DNA of 64,000 nt, from positions 20,677 to 84,676 of the forward strand of contig NZ_NITZ01000009.1 in NCBI RefSeq assembly GCF_002632615.1, in the 5' to 3' direction. Every line of letters begins with the position of its first letter. Position 1 is the stretch's first letter. The stretch comes from Xenorhabdus miraniensis. Its GTDB lineage: Bacteria; Pseudomonadota; Gammaproteobacteria; Enterobacterales; Enterobacteriaceae. Positions 37,286 through 47,336 of this stretch are shown here, in pieces. Below the pieces are notes generated by a model that saw only the letters and a program-made list of their open reading frames with translations, had not been told where the DNA came from and did no database searches. A program made the translations under genes and the position numbers.

Positions 37286-39538
37286 ATGAGTGAGATAACT
37301 CACGATGGTGTGGAGCGCCAGCCGCTTCACACATTCACTGAAAACGCCTATTTGAACTACTCCATGTACGTCATCATGGACAGGGCGTTGCCTTTTATCG
37401 GTGATGGTTTAAAACCTGTTCAGCGCCGTATTGTCTATGCGATGTCAGAACTGGGGCTGAGCAGCAGCGCCAAATTTAAAAAATCTGCCCGTACTGTGGG
37501 TGACGTGCTGGGTAAATACCATCCGCATGGGGATGGTGCATGTTATGAAGCTATGGTTCTGATGGCTCAGCCTTTCTCATACCGTTATCCGCTGGTTGAT
37601 GGGCAAGGTAACTGGGGTGCCCCGGATGATCCGAAATCTTTTGCGGCGATGCGTTATACCGAATCCCGGTTGTCCAAATATGCTGAATTGCTGCTGAGTG
37701 AGTTGGGGCAAGGCACGGTGGATTGGGTGCCAAACTTTGATGGCACATTGCAGGAGCCGAAAATGTTGCCTGCACGCCTGCCTAATATTCTGTTGAACGG
37801 TACTACCGGCATTGCCGTTGGTATGGCTACGGATATTCCACCGCATAATGCCCGTGAAGTGGCGAATGCGCTGATTGCCATGCTGGATAAGCCTGATCTA
37901 TCGCTTGATGAGGCAATGGAGTATGTCAAGGGGCCGGATTATCCCACCGAAGCCGAGATCATCACGTCAAAAGAAGATATTCGCAAGATCTACAAAAATG
38001 GCCGTGGTTCGGTGCGTATGCGGGCGGTTTGGTCGAAAGAAGAGGGCAACGTTGTCATTACTGCCCTGCCACACCAAGTGTCCGGTGCGAAAATTTTGGA
38101 GCAGATCGCTAGCCAAATGCGGGCGAAAAAACTGCCAATGGTGGATGATCTACGCGATGAATCTGATCACGAAAACCCAACCCGCTTGGTGATTGTTCCA
38201 CGCACGAATCGTGTTGATGTCGAACAAGTCATGAACCATCTGTTTGCGACGACTGATCTGGAAAAAAGCTATCGCGTTAACCTCAATATGATCGGTTTGG
38301 ATAACCGTCCTGCGGTTAAAGGCTTGGTTGAGATCCTCAGTGAGTGGCTGGTTTTCCGTCGTGAAACAGTGCGTAACCGTCTGAATCACCGCTTGGAAAA
38401 AGTCCTTAAACGTTTACATATTCTGGAAGGGTTGTTAGCGGCTTATCTTAACATTGACGAAGTCATCCACATGATTCGCAATGAAGATGAACCAAAGCCA
38501 GTGCTGATGCAGCGTTTTGAATTAACCGAAACGCAGGCCGAAGCAATTCTGGAGCTGAAATTGCGTCACTTGGCGAAATTGGAAGAAGTCAAAATTCGTG
38601 GCGAGCAGGATGAATTAGCGAAAGAGCGTGACAAACTTCAGGCGATTTTGGGTTCCGAACGTAAATTAAATACCTTGCTGAAAAAAGAGATTATTGCCGA
38701 TGCTGAAAGCTACGGTGATGTTCGCCGCTCCCCGTTGAAAGAGCGCATGGAAGCGAAAGCCATGAGCGATCATGACATCCTGCCATCTGAGCCCATTACG
38801 GTTGTTATGTCTGAAATGGGCTGGGTGCGCAGTGCGAAAGGGCATGAAATTGATCCGGCCGGCTTGAATTATAAGTCTGGTGACAGCTTCCGCAGTGCAG
38901 TACGTGGTAAAAGTAACCAACCTGTGGTCTTTATTGATAACACCGGGCGTAGTTACTCTATAGATCCGTTGGATTTGCCATCAGCCAGAGGCCAGGGTGA
39001 ACCGTTGACGGGGAAATTGGCATTGCCGGCTGGAGCATCCGTTGAGCATCTTCTGATGGCGAAAGAAGAACAGAAACTCCTGATGGCATCAGATGCAGGT
39101 TATGGTTTTATCTGTACTTTCAGTGACCTGATTGCTAAGAACCGCGCAGGTAAGGCGTTGATTACCCTGCCTGAGAACGCCAAGGTGATGTTGCCGTTGG
39201 AAATTAACAACGAGCAGGATGATATGCTGCTGGCGATAACCAAAGCAGGTCGCGTGTTAATGTTTCCTGTAGCGGATCTTCCTCAGCTTTCCAAAGGCAA
39301 GGGCAACAAGATTGTGTCTATTCCCGCAGCTCAGGCCGCATCAGGGGAAGATATGCTGAGTTGGTTGCTGGTGCTGCCTCCACAATCCACCATTACGCTC
39401 TACTTTGGTAAGCGTAAATTGCAACTCCGCCCAGAGGACTTACAGAAATTCAGGGCAGAAAGAGGGCGTAAGGGAACTTCACTGCCTCGTGGATTACAGC
39501 GCGTGGAACGTGTTGAAGTAGAAACGCCTAACCAATAA
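37286..39538 (+). CDS. parC: DNA topoisomerase IV subunit A (ParC)
   Basis: 750 residues (E. coli 752). The winged-helix catalytic domain contains [19 protein letters not shown] (about 72-90), the active-site Tyr in [10 protein letters not shown] (about 120-129) and [10 protein letters not shown]. The C-terminal beta-pinwheel starts around 500 (e.g. [37 protein letters not shown] read in segments). The residue aligned with E. coli Ser80, a major quinolone contact, is Gly84 (codon GGT), while the Glu84 equivalent is kept (E88). Forms the A2B2 enzyme with ParE. Confidence 0.98.
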   Translation: MSEITHDGVERQPLHTFTENAYLNYSMYVIMDRALPFIGDGLKPVQRRIVYAMSELGLSSSAKFKKSARTVGDVLGKYHPHGDGACYEAMVLMAQPFSYRYPLVDGQGNWGAPDDPKSFAAMRYTESRLSKYAELLLSELGQGTVDWVPNFDGTLQEPKMLPARLPNILLNGTTGIAVGMATDIPPHNAREVANALIAMLDKPDLSLDEAMEYVKGPDYPTEAEIITSKEDIRKIYKNGRGSVRMRAVWSKEEGNVVITALPHQVSGAKILEQIASQMRAKKLPMVDDLRDESDHENPTRLVIVPRTNRVDVEQVMNHLFATTDLEKSYRVNLNMIGLDNRPAVKGLVEILSEWLVFRRETVRNRLNHRLEKVLKRLHILEGLLAAYLNIDEVIHMIRNEDEPKPVLMQRFELTETQAEAILELKLRHLAKLEEVKIRGEQDELAKERDKLQAILGSERKLNTLLKKEIIADAESYGDVRRSPLKERMEAKAMSDHDILPSEPITVVMSEMGWVRSAKGHEIDPAGLNYKSGDSFRSAVRGKSNQPVVFIDNTGRSYSIDPLDLPSARGQGEPLTGKLALPAGASVEHLLMAKEEQKLLMASDAGYGFICTFSDLIAKNRAGKALITLPENAKVMLPLEINNEQDDMLLAITKAGRVLMFPVADLPQLSKGKGNKIVSIPAAQAASGEDMLSWLLVLPPQSTITLYFGKRKLQLRPEDLQKFRAERGRKGTSLPRGLQRVERVEVETPNQ

Positions 39539-39605
39539 GTTAAGTAACAACAAAAATCATAATTGCGGGCCAGTATGATACTGGCCTGCTCTGCAAGAGG
39601 CCGTT

Positions 39606-40337
39606 ATGCTAGCAATCATTCGTGGAATTATTGTTATTCTGTTTACAATCCTGATCTTTATTTTTGGTTGTATCTACTGTTTATTCAGTCCGCGCAATCC
39701 ACGTCATGTGATGACTTTCGGCCATGCGTTTGGCAAACTGCATAAAATATTTGGTATTAAACTAGTGGAACGTATTCCAGCAGAAGCTCAGAAATACGGG
39801 CCTAGCATTTATATCGCTAATCATCAAAACAATTACGACATGGTTACCATGTCTAATGCAGTGCAGCCACGTACCGTCACTGTGGGCAAGAAAAGCCTGG
39901 TTTTTATTCCGTTTTTTGGTCAGCTTTATTGGTTGACAGGCAATATTTTGATCGACAGAGAAAACCGCACAAAAGCACACGGTACAATCTCACAGGTTGT
40001 TGACCAAATTACCAAAAAACAGGTTTCTGTCTGGATGTTCCCGGAAGGAACGCGCAGTCGCGGTCGCGGATTATTGCCGTTTAAAACAGGGGCCTTTCAT
40101 GCCGCCATTGCAGCAGGTGTACCTATCGTGCCAGTGTGTGTTTCTTCAACACACGATAAAATAAAACTGAATCGTTGGAATAATGGCACTGTGATTGTCG
40201 AAATGTTACCTCCGATTGATACCACGAAATATACCAAAGAACAGGTTCGTGAATTGGCGGGGCATTGTCGGCAAATGATGCAATCTAAAATTGAAGAATT
40301 GGATAAAGAAGTTGAGGCGCTGAATAAGCGAGGATAA
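39606..40337 (+). CDS. plsC: 1-acylglycerol-3-phosphate O-acyltransferase PlsC
   Basis: 243 residues (E. coli 245). Acylates lysophosphatidic acid to phosphatidic acid in the inner membrane. N-terminal hydrophobic segment (about 3-26). Acyltransferase motifs: IANHQNNYDM (motif I, NHQNxxD variant of NHxxxxD, about 73-82), WLTGNILIDRENR (motif II), FPEGTRSRGRG (motif III, about 146-156) and GVPIVPVCVS (motif IV). SD AGAGGCCG before the ATG. Follows parC by 67 bases, the same order as E. coli. Confidence 0.97.
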   Translation: MLAIIRGIIVILFTILIFIFGCIYCLFSPRNPRHVMTFGHAFGKLHKIFGIKLVERIPAEAQKYGPSIYIANHQNNYDMVTMSNAVQPRTVTVGKKSLVFIPFFGQLYWLTGNILIDRENRTKAHGTISQVVDQITKKQVSVWMFPEGTRSRGRGLLPFKTGAFHAAIAAGVPIVPVCVSSTHDKIKLNRWNNGTVIVEMLPPIDTTKYTKEQVRELAGHCRQMMQSKIEELDKEVEALNKRG

Positions 40338-40672
40338 TTTCAGATGACGATAAAATGGCCGAAATCGTCAAATATATTTCCCCACACTTTGGATGGATTT
40401 TGGCTATCAATTTAAGATATTTTTAGAATTTATTTCCCATTCGCGATATGATTGCGTTTAATAACTTAATGTTTTTATTAAACGCAATCGATAGAATAAT
40501 AAATCCTGATAGCCACAATATCGGGATATTCATCCCAGTAATTATTTGAGTTTTTTAGTCATTAGTTAGTGTTTGCGTTTACATAAGCAATCATTGTGGG
40601 TTGCTATTCTTGTTATTGCTTGTCGTAGATACTATTTCTTGTCGTAGATACTATTCCTGCTGTGGAGAAAGT
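40338..40672. other. plsC-ftsP intergenic region with a 15-bp hairpin and a tandem repeat
   Basis: 335 bases without a gene. It contains a perfect inverted repeat GATTGCGTTTAATAA (40450-40464) / TTATTAAACGCAATC (40475-40489) around a 10-base loop. It is not followed by a T-run, so this is not an ordinary terminator. Nearer ftsP is a tandem 18-bp repeat CTTGTCGTAGATACTATT at 40619-40636 and 40638-40655. Confidence 0.6.
40619..40655. repeat. Tandem repeat in the ftsP leader
   Basis: Two exact copies of CTTGTCGTAGATACTATT with a 19-base period, ending 17 bases before the ftsP ATG. Each copy contains a -10-like GATACTATT, so duplication may have doubled a promoter element; it may equally be a recent slippage event. 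Confidence 0.8.
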
Positions 40673-42103
40673 ATGTCACTGAGTCGACGCCAGTTTATTC
40701 AGGCATCTGGTTTGGCAATGTGTTTAGGGGCGCTTCCTTTTGCGGTTCGAGCCAATAAAAATCAACAAACGAAATTGCCACTTCCCCCCTTACTGGAACC
40801 CCGAGGCGGACAACCTCTCTTTTTAGCCATACAGAAAGCCAAATGGTCATTTAATGGTCAGAATAAAGTTCATGTTTGGGGCATCAACGGACACTATCTG
40901 GGGCCGACTATCCGGGTTCGTCGAGGAGACGATGTCAAACTGATATATAGCAACCGTCTGTCTGAACCGGTTTCAATGACGGTAGGTGGTTTACTGGTGC
41001 CCGGAACCCTGATGGGGGGGGCGTCCCGTTTGATAGCACCGGGTGAAAATTGGTCGCCGGTTATCCCGATAGATCAACCTGCGGCTACCTGTTGGTATCA
41101 TGCCAACACACCACACCGAATGGCACGGCATGTTTATACTGGTCTGGCCGGAATGTGGCTGGTGGAGGACGAAAGCAGCCGTGGTTTGCCTTTACCTGAA
41201 CATTATGGCGTTGATGATTTCCCTGTTATTTTGCAGGATAAACGGCTGGATAATTTTGGCGTACCACAATATGACCCGCCAGCTAATCAGGGTTTCCTTG
41301 GCGATACTTTAGTGGTTAACGGGGTTGAAAATCCTTTTGTTGAAGTTGCCAGAGGTTGGGTCAGGCTACGTTTGCTGAATGCTTCTAATGCCCGGCGATT
41401 TCAATTAGAACTCAGCGATGGGCGTCCTTTCTATATGGTTGGCACTGATCAGGGGTTGTTGCCTGCGCCTGTAGCCATACAGCAACTGCCACTTGCCCCG
41501 GGCGAACGTCGTGAAGTCTTGGTTGATATGTCGAAAGTGGAAAGTGTCACTATTACTGCGGGAGAATCCGCAAGCGTGATGGATCGTCTGAAAGGGTTGT
41601 TTGAACCTTCAACCAAATTGTTATCCACCACAGTATTGACACTTAAAGCCAGTGGTTTGCTCCCACTGGTGACGGATCAATTACCTTCTCAGCTCGTGCT
41701 GGATAATACACAAATCAATTCTTCTATCCGAAGCAGGCAGCTAGCTTTGGGAGATTATTCGCAGGGGATTAATGGTTCAGTGCTGAATGAACATCGAACC
41801 GACATAGCTAGCCAGCAAGGTGCATGGGAACGTTGGATAATCACAACCTCAACACCCCAGCCTTTCCATATCGAAGGCGTAAGATTTAAAGTTATCAGCC
41901 TTAATGGCAATCGCCCAGAGCCACAGGATTATGGTTGGAAAGATACTGTCTGGATTGATGAACGGGCAGAACTACTGGTCAATATGATGCAGCCCTCTTA
42001 TGAGAATTTCCCCTTCATGTATTACAGCCAGATACTGGAAATGGCGGATCGTGGAGTTGCAGGACGACTAATTGTTAACCCTGCCAGCTTCGGCATTGGA
42101 TAA
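40673..42103 (+). CDS. ftsP: Cell division protein FtsP (SufI), Tat-exported multicopper oxidase-like
   Basis: 476 residues from ATG 40673 (MSLSRRQFIQASGLAMCLGA), as in E. coli; the frame opens 24 codons earlier through the tandem repeat but lacks support. The N-terminus is a twin-arginine signal (SRRQFIQ). Three cupredoxin domains follow, with WGINGHYLGPTIRV, WYHANTPHRMARHVYTGLAG and ADRGVAGRLIVNP. Most copper-ligand positions are replaced, as in E. coli FtsP, so it is structural rather than an oxidase. It stabilises the divisome under stress. SD GGAGAAAG. Confidence 0.96.
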   Translation: MSLSRRQFIQASGLAMCLGALPFAVRANKNQQTKLPLPPLLEPRGGQPLFLAIQKAKWSFNGQNKVHVWGINGHYLGPTIRVRRGDDVKLIYSNRLSEPVSMTVGGLLVPGTLMGGASRLIAPGENWSPVIPIDQPAATCWYHANTPHRMARHVYTGLAGMWLVEDESSRGLPLPEHYGVDDFPVILQDKRLDNFGVPQYDPPANQGFLGDTLVVNGVENPFVEVARGWVRLRLLNASNARRFQLELSDGRPFYMVGTDQGLLPAPVAIQQLPLAPGERREVLVDMSKVESVTITAGESASVMDRLKGLFEPSTKLLSTTVLTLKASGLLPLVTDQLPSQLVLDNTQINSSIRSRQLALGDYSQGINGSVLNEHRTDIASQQGAWERWIITTSTPQPFHIEGVRFKVISLNGNRPEPQDYGWKDTVWIDERAELLVNMMQPSYENFPFMYYSQILEMADRGVAGRLIVNPASFGIG

Positions 42104-42387
42104 AAACCGCATTGAGGAATAGTAACCTTTAGAAATAAATAACCTTGAGAAATGGCAGCAGCTCAGAATGGCAATGAAAAGCGGTGGTGGATACCCCATC
42201 CGATTGAGCCGGGCTGCGATGAGAGTGCTTTTTTGCTAACCAGAAGTTGATTACGCTATAAATTGCTTAACATTTAGAGTGTAGTCTAACAATTTGTTCT
42301 GAATAAATTGCTAATTTTATCGACTGAGCGTAACCCTTTCCGTATAGTGTCCCAAATTTTCATACTACTTGCCTGTAAGGTGACTTA
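42104..42387. other. ftsP-folA intergenic region
   Basis: 284 bases, no gene recognised. It contains GCAGCTCA...TGAGCCGGGCTGC pairing possibilities around 42150-42215 followed by GCTTTTTTG, which may act as the ftsP terminator, and the folA promoter with a TATAGT -10-like hexamer near 42342. Confidence 0.4.
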
Positions 42388-42873
42388 ATGAATATCAGCT
42401 TGATTGCTGCGATGGCCATGGATCGAGTTATTGGTATGGAAAATTCCATGCCGTGGACTCTGCCAGGTGATTTAGCCTGGTTCAAACGCAACACACTCGG
42501 AAAGCCGGTTGTGATGGGACGAGTTACTTATGAATCAATTGGCCGTCCTTTGCCGGGACGTCTGAATATCGTGATCAGCAGTCAACCTGCAAGCGATGAT
42601 CGGGTCACTTGGGTAAGCTCCATCGAAGCTGCCTTAGCTGCGGCTGGTGATGTTGAAGAGATTATGGTGATGGGAGGAGGAAAAATTTATGAGCAGTTTA
42701 TTCCTCTGGCTAACCGTATGTATCTGACTCACATTGATGCAGAAGTGATCGGTGACACGCATTTCCCTGATTATGAACCTGATGAGTGGAATTCAGTTTT
42801 TACTGAATATCACGATGAAGACGAAAACAATTCACACAGCTATTGTTTTGAAATCTTAGAACGCAGAAAGTGA
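42388..42873 (+). CDS. folA: Dihydrofolate reductase FolA
   Basis: 161 residues (E. coli 159). Reduces dihydrofolate to tetrahydrofolate with NADPH. Conserved: [23 protein letters not shown] (read in segments; contains Trp23 and the catalytic Asp28 equivalent of E. coli Asp27), [17 protein letters not shown], and [12 protein letters not shown] for NADPH. The Met20-loop residues follow the family. The catalytic Asp and Leu28 equivalents are retained, so classical trimethoprim sensitivity would be expected. SD AAGGTGA. Confidence 0.98.
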   Translation: MNISLIAAMAMDRVIGMENSMPWTLPGDLAWFKRNTLGKPVVMGRVTYESIGRPLPGRLNIVISSQPASDDRVTWVSSIEAALAAAGDVEEIMVMGGGKIYEQFIPLANRMYLTHIDAEVIGDTHFPDYEPDEWNSVFTEYHDEDENNSHSYCFEILERRK

Positions 42874-42887
42874 TTTTATTTTACGTG

Positions 42888-42907
42888 CGGAGTGCTTAGG
42901 CACTCCG
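42888..42907. terminator. Hairpin between folA and apaH
   Basis: CGGAGTGC and GCACTCCG form an 8-bp stem with a TTAG loop between the convergent genes. No T-run on either side, so a weak or factor-assisted terminator. Confidence 0.45.
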
Positions 42908-42918
42908 GCGTCGTCAAT

Positions 42919-43746
42919 TCAGTCTTTTGATTTTGTGAGCATTGAATCCTGACTGAAATACTGTTTATCTTCCCAACGTAGCATTGTCAACTTACCTCCC
43001 CAACAGCAGCCCGTATCCAGCGCATAAATACCATCGGGAGCACCTTGCCCTTCCAGCGCAGCCCAGTGACCAAACGCAATGGCATAATCTTCAGGAATGT
43101 TGCGCGGTAATTCGAACCAAGGTTTCAACGGAGCAGGGGCATTTTCGGGCTTAGATTTACAGATCATATCCAACTGACCATTTGGAAAACAATAACGCAT
43201 CCGGGTCAGTGCATTGGTGCTGTAACGCAGCCGGGCAAGGCCACTTAATTCAGGGGCCCAGTTATTTGGCATATCCCCATACATTTCATTAAGAAATAAA
43301 GGGTAACTGTCACTGCGAAGAATGGCTTCCACTTCACGGGCGCATGTTTTGGCAGTTTCTAAATCCCATTGTGGGGTGAGCCCCGCATGGGCCATGACCA
43401 ATTTCAACTCATCATCGATTTGTAACATTGGCTGTTTTCTCAGCCAATTTATCAATTCATCAATATCTGGTGCAGAGAGTAATTCATCCAGCAAGTCTTT
43501 CGGCTTATTACGGCTGATCTTTGCGTAAACCGCCAGCAAATGCAGATCGTGATTACCCAGTACCAGTTTAACTGCTGTGCCGAGCTGCTTGATATAACGA
43601 AGTACTGCCAGAGAGTCAGGGCCACGGGCAACCAAATCGCCCGTTAGCCACAATGTATCTTTGCCGGAATGAAAATCAACTTGTTCTAATAAGGCACGTA
43701 ATTCACGGTAACAACCGTGAATGTCGCCGATAAGGTATGTCGCCAT
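42919..43746 (-). CDS. apaH: Diadenosine tetraphosphatase ApaH
   Basis: 275 residues. Symmetric Ap4A hydrolase that also removes Np4 caps from RNA. Serine/threonine-phosphatase-like metal motifs: [11 protein letters not shown] (about 6-16), [13 protein letters not shown] (about 34-46), [11 protein letters not shown] (about 62-72), [11 protein letters not shown] (about 118-128) and FGHWAALEG near 220. Last gene of the lptD-surA-pdxA-rsmA-apaG-apaH operon; 2 bases separate it from apaG. Confidence 0.97.
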   Translation of the reverse strand: MATYLIGDIHGCYRELRALLEQVDFHSGKDTLWLTGDLVARGPDSLAVLRYIKQLGTAVKLVLGNHDLHLLAVYAKISRNKPKDLLDELLSAPDIDELINWLRKQPMLQIDDELKLVMAHAGLTPQWDLETAKTCAREVEAILRSDSYPLFLNEMYGDMPNNWAPELSGLARLRYSTNALTRMRYCFPNGQLDMICKSKPENAPAPLKPWFELPRNIPEDYAIAFGHWAALEGQGAPDGIYALDTGCCWGGKLTMLRWEDKQYFSQDSMLTKSKD

Positions 43747-43748
43747 AA

Positions 43749-44126
43749 TTAATTAATCAGTGTCGGAATTGCCAGTCGAAATACGGGAATGGTGGCACGA
43801 AATGGGTGGCCTTCGTGATCAATCATTTCATAATGACCTTCCATCGTACCCAGAGGTGTTTCCAGGATTGTCCCGCTGCTGTAGGTATATTCTGTTCCTG
43901 ACGGGATCAAAGGTTGTTTCCCCACAACCCCTTCACCCTGAATTTCGGTCCGGTGACCATCACTGTTGGTTATGCGCCAGTAACGGCTAATCAGTTGCAC
44001 TGGGAAATGCCCAAGATTGCGAATTGATATTGTATAAGCAAATACAAAGCGCTGTTGTTCCGGCTGTGATTGACTTTCTACATAGGTACTTTGTACTTGA
44101 ATATAAATTCTTGGTTCATTGAGCAT
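43749..44126 (-). CDS. apaG: ApaG / DUF525 family protein
   Basis: 125 residues (E. coli 125). Fibronectin-III-like fold of the ApaG family: [34 protein letters not shown] (in segments), [14 protein letters not shown] and [11 protein letters not shown], with the G-x-G-V-V-G-x-x-P loop typical of the family. Molecular role in enterobacteria is not settled. Co-transcribed between rsmA and apaH. Confidence 0.96.
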   Translation of the reverse strand: MLNEPRIYIQVQSTYVESQSQPEQQRFVFAYTISIRNLGHFPVQLISRYWRITNSDGHRTEIQGEGVVGKQPLIPSGTEYTYSSGTILETPLGTMEGHYEMIDHEGHPFRATIPVFRLAIPTLIN

Positions 44127-44163
44127 AAGTGCCTCCTGTTACTGTAACGACTGTTTGTTGGTT

Positions 44164-44979
44164 TCAGGCAACTTCAGACTGAGACGATAACCAGTTTGCC
44201 ATTTTACAGTATTGCTCGACAGAAATGTTTTCAGCCCGAGTGGTTGGATCAATACCCAGTTCAGATAACTGTTCAACAGAAAAAATATTTCCAAGGCTGT
44301 TACGGATAGTTTTTCTCCGTTGGTTAAATGCTTGGGTTGTGATCCGGGCTAACATGCTGATGTCCTGAACCGGATAAGGTATGGTCTTGTACGGGATCAA
44401 GCGCACAATAGCGGAATCCACTTTTGGTGCTGGCGTGAATGCCGTAGGCGGTACCTCAAGAACAGGGATTACTTGACAGTAGTATTGAGCCATCACACTT
44501 AAACGCCCGTAAGCTTTGCTGCCCGGGCCAGCGACAAGACGATTCACCACTTCTTTTTGCAGCATAAAGCTCATATCAGCGATAGCATCAGTATAGCTGA
44601 AAAGGTGGAACATCAATGGCGTGGAAATATTATAAGGCAGATTACCAAATACACGCAGTGACTGCCCGCGCTCTCTGGCAATCTGACCAAAATCAACAGT
44701 CATCGCATCTTGTTGAATGATTGTCAGCTTATCTTTCAGTTTCGGATGGACATGCAGTCTGGCCGCCAAATCGCGGTCAAGCTCGACGACCGTCATTTTA
44801 TCCATGCGCTCACCAACGGGTTCAGTCAGTGCTCCCAGACCCGGGCCAATCTCCACTACAGCCTGACCGGACTGTGGGTTTATCGCATCGACAATGCTGT
44901 CAATAATAAACTGATCGGTTAAAAAGTTTTGCCCGAAACGTTTACGGGCATGGTGCCCCTGATGGACTTTATTATTCAT
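44164..44979 (-). CDS. rsmA: 16S rRNA dimethyladenosine transferase RsmA (KsgA)
   Basis: 271 residues (E. coli 273). Dimethylates A1518 and A1519 of 16S rRNA late in 30S assembly; loss gives kasugamycin resistance. SAM-dependent methyltransferase motifs: [11 protein letters not shown] at about 12-22, [15 protein letters not shown] (motif I, about 41-55), [11 protein letters not shown] and the catalytic [10 protein letters not shown] (motif IV NLPY, about 111-120). Its start overlaps the end of pdxA by 8 bases. Confidence 0.98.
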   Translation of the reverse strand: MNNKVHQGHHARKRFGQNFLTDQFIIDSIVDAINPQSGQAVVEIGPGLGALTEPVGERMDKMTVVELDRDLAARLHVHPKLKDKLTIIQQDAMTVDFGQIARERGQSLRVFGNLPYNISTPLMFHLFSYTDAIADMSFMLQKEVVNRLVAGPGSKAYGRLSVMAQYYCQVIPVLEVPPTAFTPAPKVDSAIVRLIPYKTIPYPVQDISMLARITTQAFNQRRKTIRNSLGNIFSVEQLSELGIDPTTRAENISVEQYCKMANWLSSQSEVA

Positions 44980-45985
44980 TACTGTTTTGTATCATTTTAA
45001 TTGCTAGATTTAATGCGGTGATAAAACTACCCACATCAGCTTGACCTGTCCCCGCCAGCTCCAGTGCTGTGCCATGATCGACAGAAGTTCGGATAAATGG
45101 CAGGCCCAATGTGATATTCACGGCCCTGCCAAAACCCTGGTATTTTAGCACGGGTAGCCCCTGATCGTGATACATCGAAAGCACCGCATCAGCATTATCC
45201 AAATATTTGGGCTGAAATAGTGTATCCGCGGGCAATGGGCCTTCCAGCCAAATTCCTTCTGCTCTCAGGCTCTCCAGTGCAGGAATGATCACGTCTATTT
45301 CTTCATGCCCCATATGCCCGCCTTCACCCGCATGGGGATTCAGGCCGCAAACATAGATGTGGGGACGTCGGATACCGAATTTGGTTTTCAGATCATGGTT
45401 GAGAATGGTGACGACTTCCCTGAGGGAATCAAAGGTAATCGCCTTGGGAACATCTAAAATTGGCAGGTGTGTCGTTGCCAGCGCAACCCGCAACTCTTCT
45501 GTTGCCAACATCATGACTACCCTTGAGCATTGGCTGTGGTCAGCAAAAAACTCAGTATGTCCGGTAAAGGGCACGCCAGCTTCATTGATGACGCCTTTAT
45601 GCACCGGGCCTGTTACCAGAGCAGAAAACTCCCCATTCAGGCAACCATCGCAGGCTTTTGCCAGTGTTTCCGTGACATAAGTACCATTTTCTCGGTTCAA
45701 TTCACCCGCAATAGCCGGAGATTGGAGAGAGACAGGCAGAATAGTCAGGGTTCCGGTCGCTTGTGATGAAGAAATGTGTTCAGGGGAGTATGTTTGTAGT
45801 CTCAGAGGTAAATTCAGTTGTCTGGCCCGGGAGAGCATCAGCTCTGGATCAGCACAGACTACCAATTGGATGGGCCACTCTTTTTGGGCGAGGGCAATAA
45901 CTAAATCAGGGCCAACCCCGGCTGGCTCGCCGGGGGTGATGACAATGGGGTTGATAGTGGGTTTATTGTTGTGCATCGCTACCAT
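44972..45985 (-). CDS. pdxA: 4-hydroxythreonine-4-phosphate dehydrogenase PdxA
   Basis: 337 residues if the first start is used; ATG 9 bases later ([13 protein letters not shown]) is an alternative. Oxidises 4-phosphohydroxythreonine in pyridoxal phosphate synthesis. Motifs: [14 protein letters not shown] at about 16-29, [13 protein letters not shown] (about 143-155), [25 protein letters not shown] with zinc-binding histidines (about 216-232), and [15 protein letters not shown] (about 278-292). The start overlaps surA by 23 bases, in line with the E. coli operon. Confidence 0.97.
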   Translation of the reverse strand: MVAMHNNKPTINPIVITPGEPAGVGPDLVIALAQKEWPIQLVVCADPELMLSRARQLNLPLRLQTYSPEHISSSQATGTLTILPVSLQSPAIAGELNRENGTYVTETLAKACDGCLNGEFSALVTGPVHKGVINEAGVPFTGHTEFFADHSQCSRVVMMLATEELRVALATTHLPILDVPKAITFDSLREVVTILNHDLKTKFGIRRPHIYVCGLNPHAGEGGHMGHEEIDVIIPALESLRAEGIWLEGPLPADTLFQPKYLDNADAVLSMYHDQGLPVLKYQGFGRAVNITLGLPFIRTSVDHGTALELAGTGQADVGSFITALNLAIKMIQNSNE

Positions 45986-47267
45986 CTAAAATTTTCACAT
46001 AAGCGGAGGCGCGTAATTCCTGCATCCAGCTTTGTGCCTCTTCATTGAATTTACGGTTGAATAGCAGACGGTAGGCACGATCTTTCTGTGCTGTATCAGT
46101 TCTGTCAACTTTGCGGCTATCAAGCAGTTGAATTAAGTGCCAGCCGAAAGAAGAGTGAACGGGTTGGCTGATCTCACCTTTTTGCAGTTTGGTCAAGGCA
46201 TCACGGAAAGCCGGGTCATAAGCACTCGGCAAATTCCAGCCCAGTTCTCCACCACGCAGGGCGGAACCGGGATCTTCAGAATACTCTTTTGCTGCTGCTT
46301 CGAATGTCGTTTTGCCGCTTAAAATTTCTTCCCTGAGTTTCATTAATTCGTTACGCGCCTGCTCGTCGTTCATAACCGGTGATGTTTTCAGCAGAATATG
46401 ACGGGCATTCACTTCAGTGACTGCAATCGGCGTCTGACCACCACGGATATCATTCACTTTCAGAATGTGAAAACCCACACCAGAACGAATCGGGCCAATA
46501 ATCTGCCCTTTGTGCGCAGATTGGAGCTGTTCAGCGAACAGGGTTGGCAATTCTTGCAGCCTGCTCCAGCCCATATTTCCCCCTTTCAGGGCTTGGCTGT
46601 CACCAGAATACGCGATGGCCAATTTGCCGAAATCCCCGCCATTCTTGAGTTCAGACAAAACTTTTTTGACCGTGGTTTCAGCTTTTTCTACCTGAGCCTG
46701 ATCTGGATTTTCTGGCAGAGGGATCAGAATATGGCTGATGTTCAATTCCGAGTCCTGACTATTTTGGCTTTCGAGCTGATTCGCCAGTGAATCAACTTCC
46801 TGTGGCAGGATAGTGATGCGGCGGCGCACTTCATTATTGCGTACTTCCGCAATCGTCATTTCCTTGCGGACTTGGTTGCGGTAGGTGTCAAAATTAATAC
46901 CATCTGCGGTCAGGTTCTGTTTCAGCTGGGCCATGCTCAGGTGGTTTTGGGCAGCAATATCGGTAATTGCAGAATCCAGGGCTTGATCGGGGATGGTAAT
47001 TTGCATCTGCTTTGCCATTTGCAAAACGATGTCATCCATAATCAGGCGCTCAATGATCTGATGACGCAGTGCTTTTTCATCCGGTATTTGCTGGCCTGCA
47101 TGCTTTGCATTGAGTTTAACGGATTGTAAGAGGCTGTTGACGTCACTTTCCAGTACGACATCATTGTTAACAACGGCAGCTACCCTATTGAGTTCCTGTG
47201 GTGCAGCCACTGCGACAGTGGTTACTGAAAACATCAATCCGAGAATGAGCGCTTTCCAGTTCTTCAT
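45963..47267 (-). CDS. surA: Periplasmic chaperone / peptidyl-prolyl isomerase SurA
   Basis: 434 residues (E. coli 428). Signal peptide of about 21 residues ending VAVAA. The chaperone N-domain (about 25-170: [34 protein letters not shown]) is followed by two parvulin repeats (about 178-280 and 290-390; ISHILIPLP... [13 protein letters not shown] and ARHILLKTS... [11 protein letters not shown]) and the C-terminal helix. It escorts outer-membrane proteins, including LptD, to BamA. Between lptD and pdxA in the conserved operon. Confidence 0.98.
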   Translation of the reverse strand: MKNWKALILGLMFSVTTVAVAAPQELNRVAAVVNNDVVLESDVNSLLQSVKLNAKHAGQQIPDEKALRHQIIERLIMDDIVLQMAKQMQITIPDQALDSAITDIAAQNHLSMAQLKQNLTADGINFDTYRNQVRKEMTIAEVRNNEVRRRITILPQEVDSLANQLESQNSQDSELNISHILIPLPENPDQAQVEKAETTVKKVLSELKNGGDFGKLAIAYSGDSQALKGGNMGWSRLQELPTLFAEQLQSAHKGQIIGPIRSGVGFHILKVNDIRGGQTPIAVTEVNARHILLKTSPVMNDEQARNELMKLREEILSGKTTFEAAAKEYSEDPGSALRGGELGWNLPSAYDPAFRDALTKLQKGEISQPVHSSFGWHLIQLLDSRKVDRTDTAQKDRAYRLLFNRKFNEEAQSWMQELRASAYVKILDGSDAQQ

Positions 47268-47336
47268 ACATTTCCCATCATATCAATCCCGCCTTGGCGG
47301 GGTTATTGTGTATATCGGTATTAGAGTTTATCGGTA

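Noticed and set aside
42388..42873. Trimethoprim-resistant type dihydrofolate reductase
   Set aside because: The protein aligns with the chromosomal enterobacterial FolA, with the catalytic Asp and neighbouring Leu retained, and sits at the native locus next to apaH.
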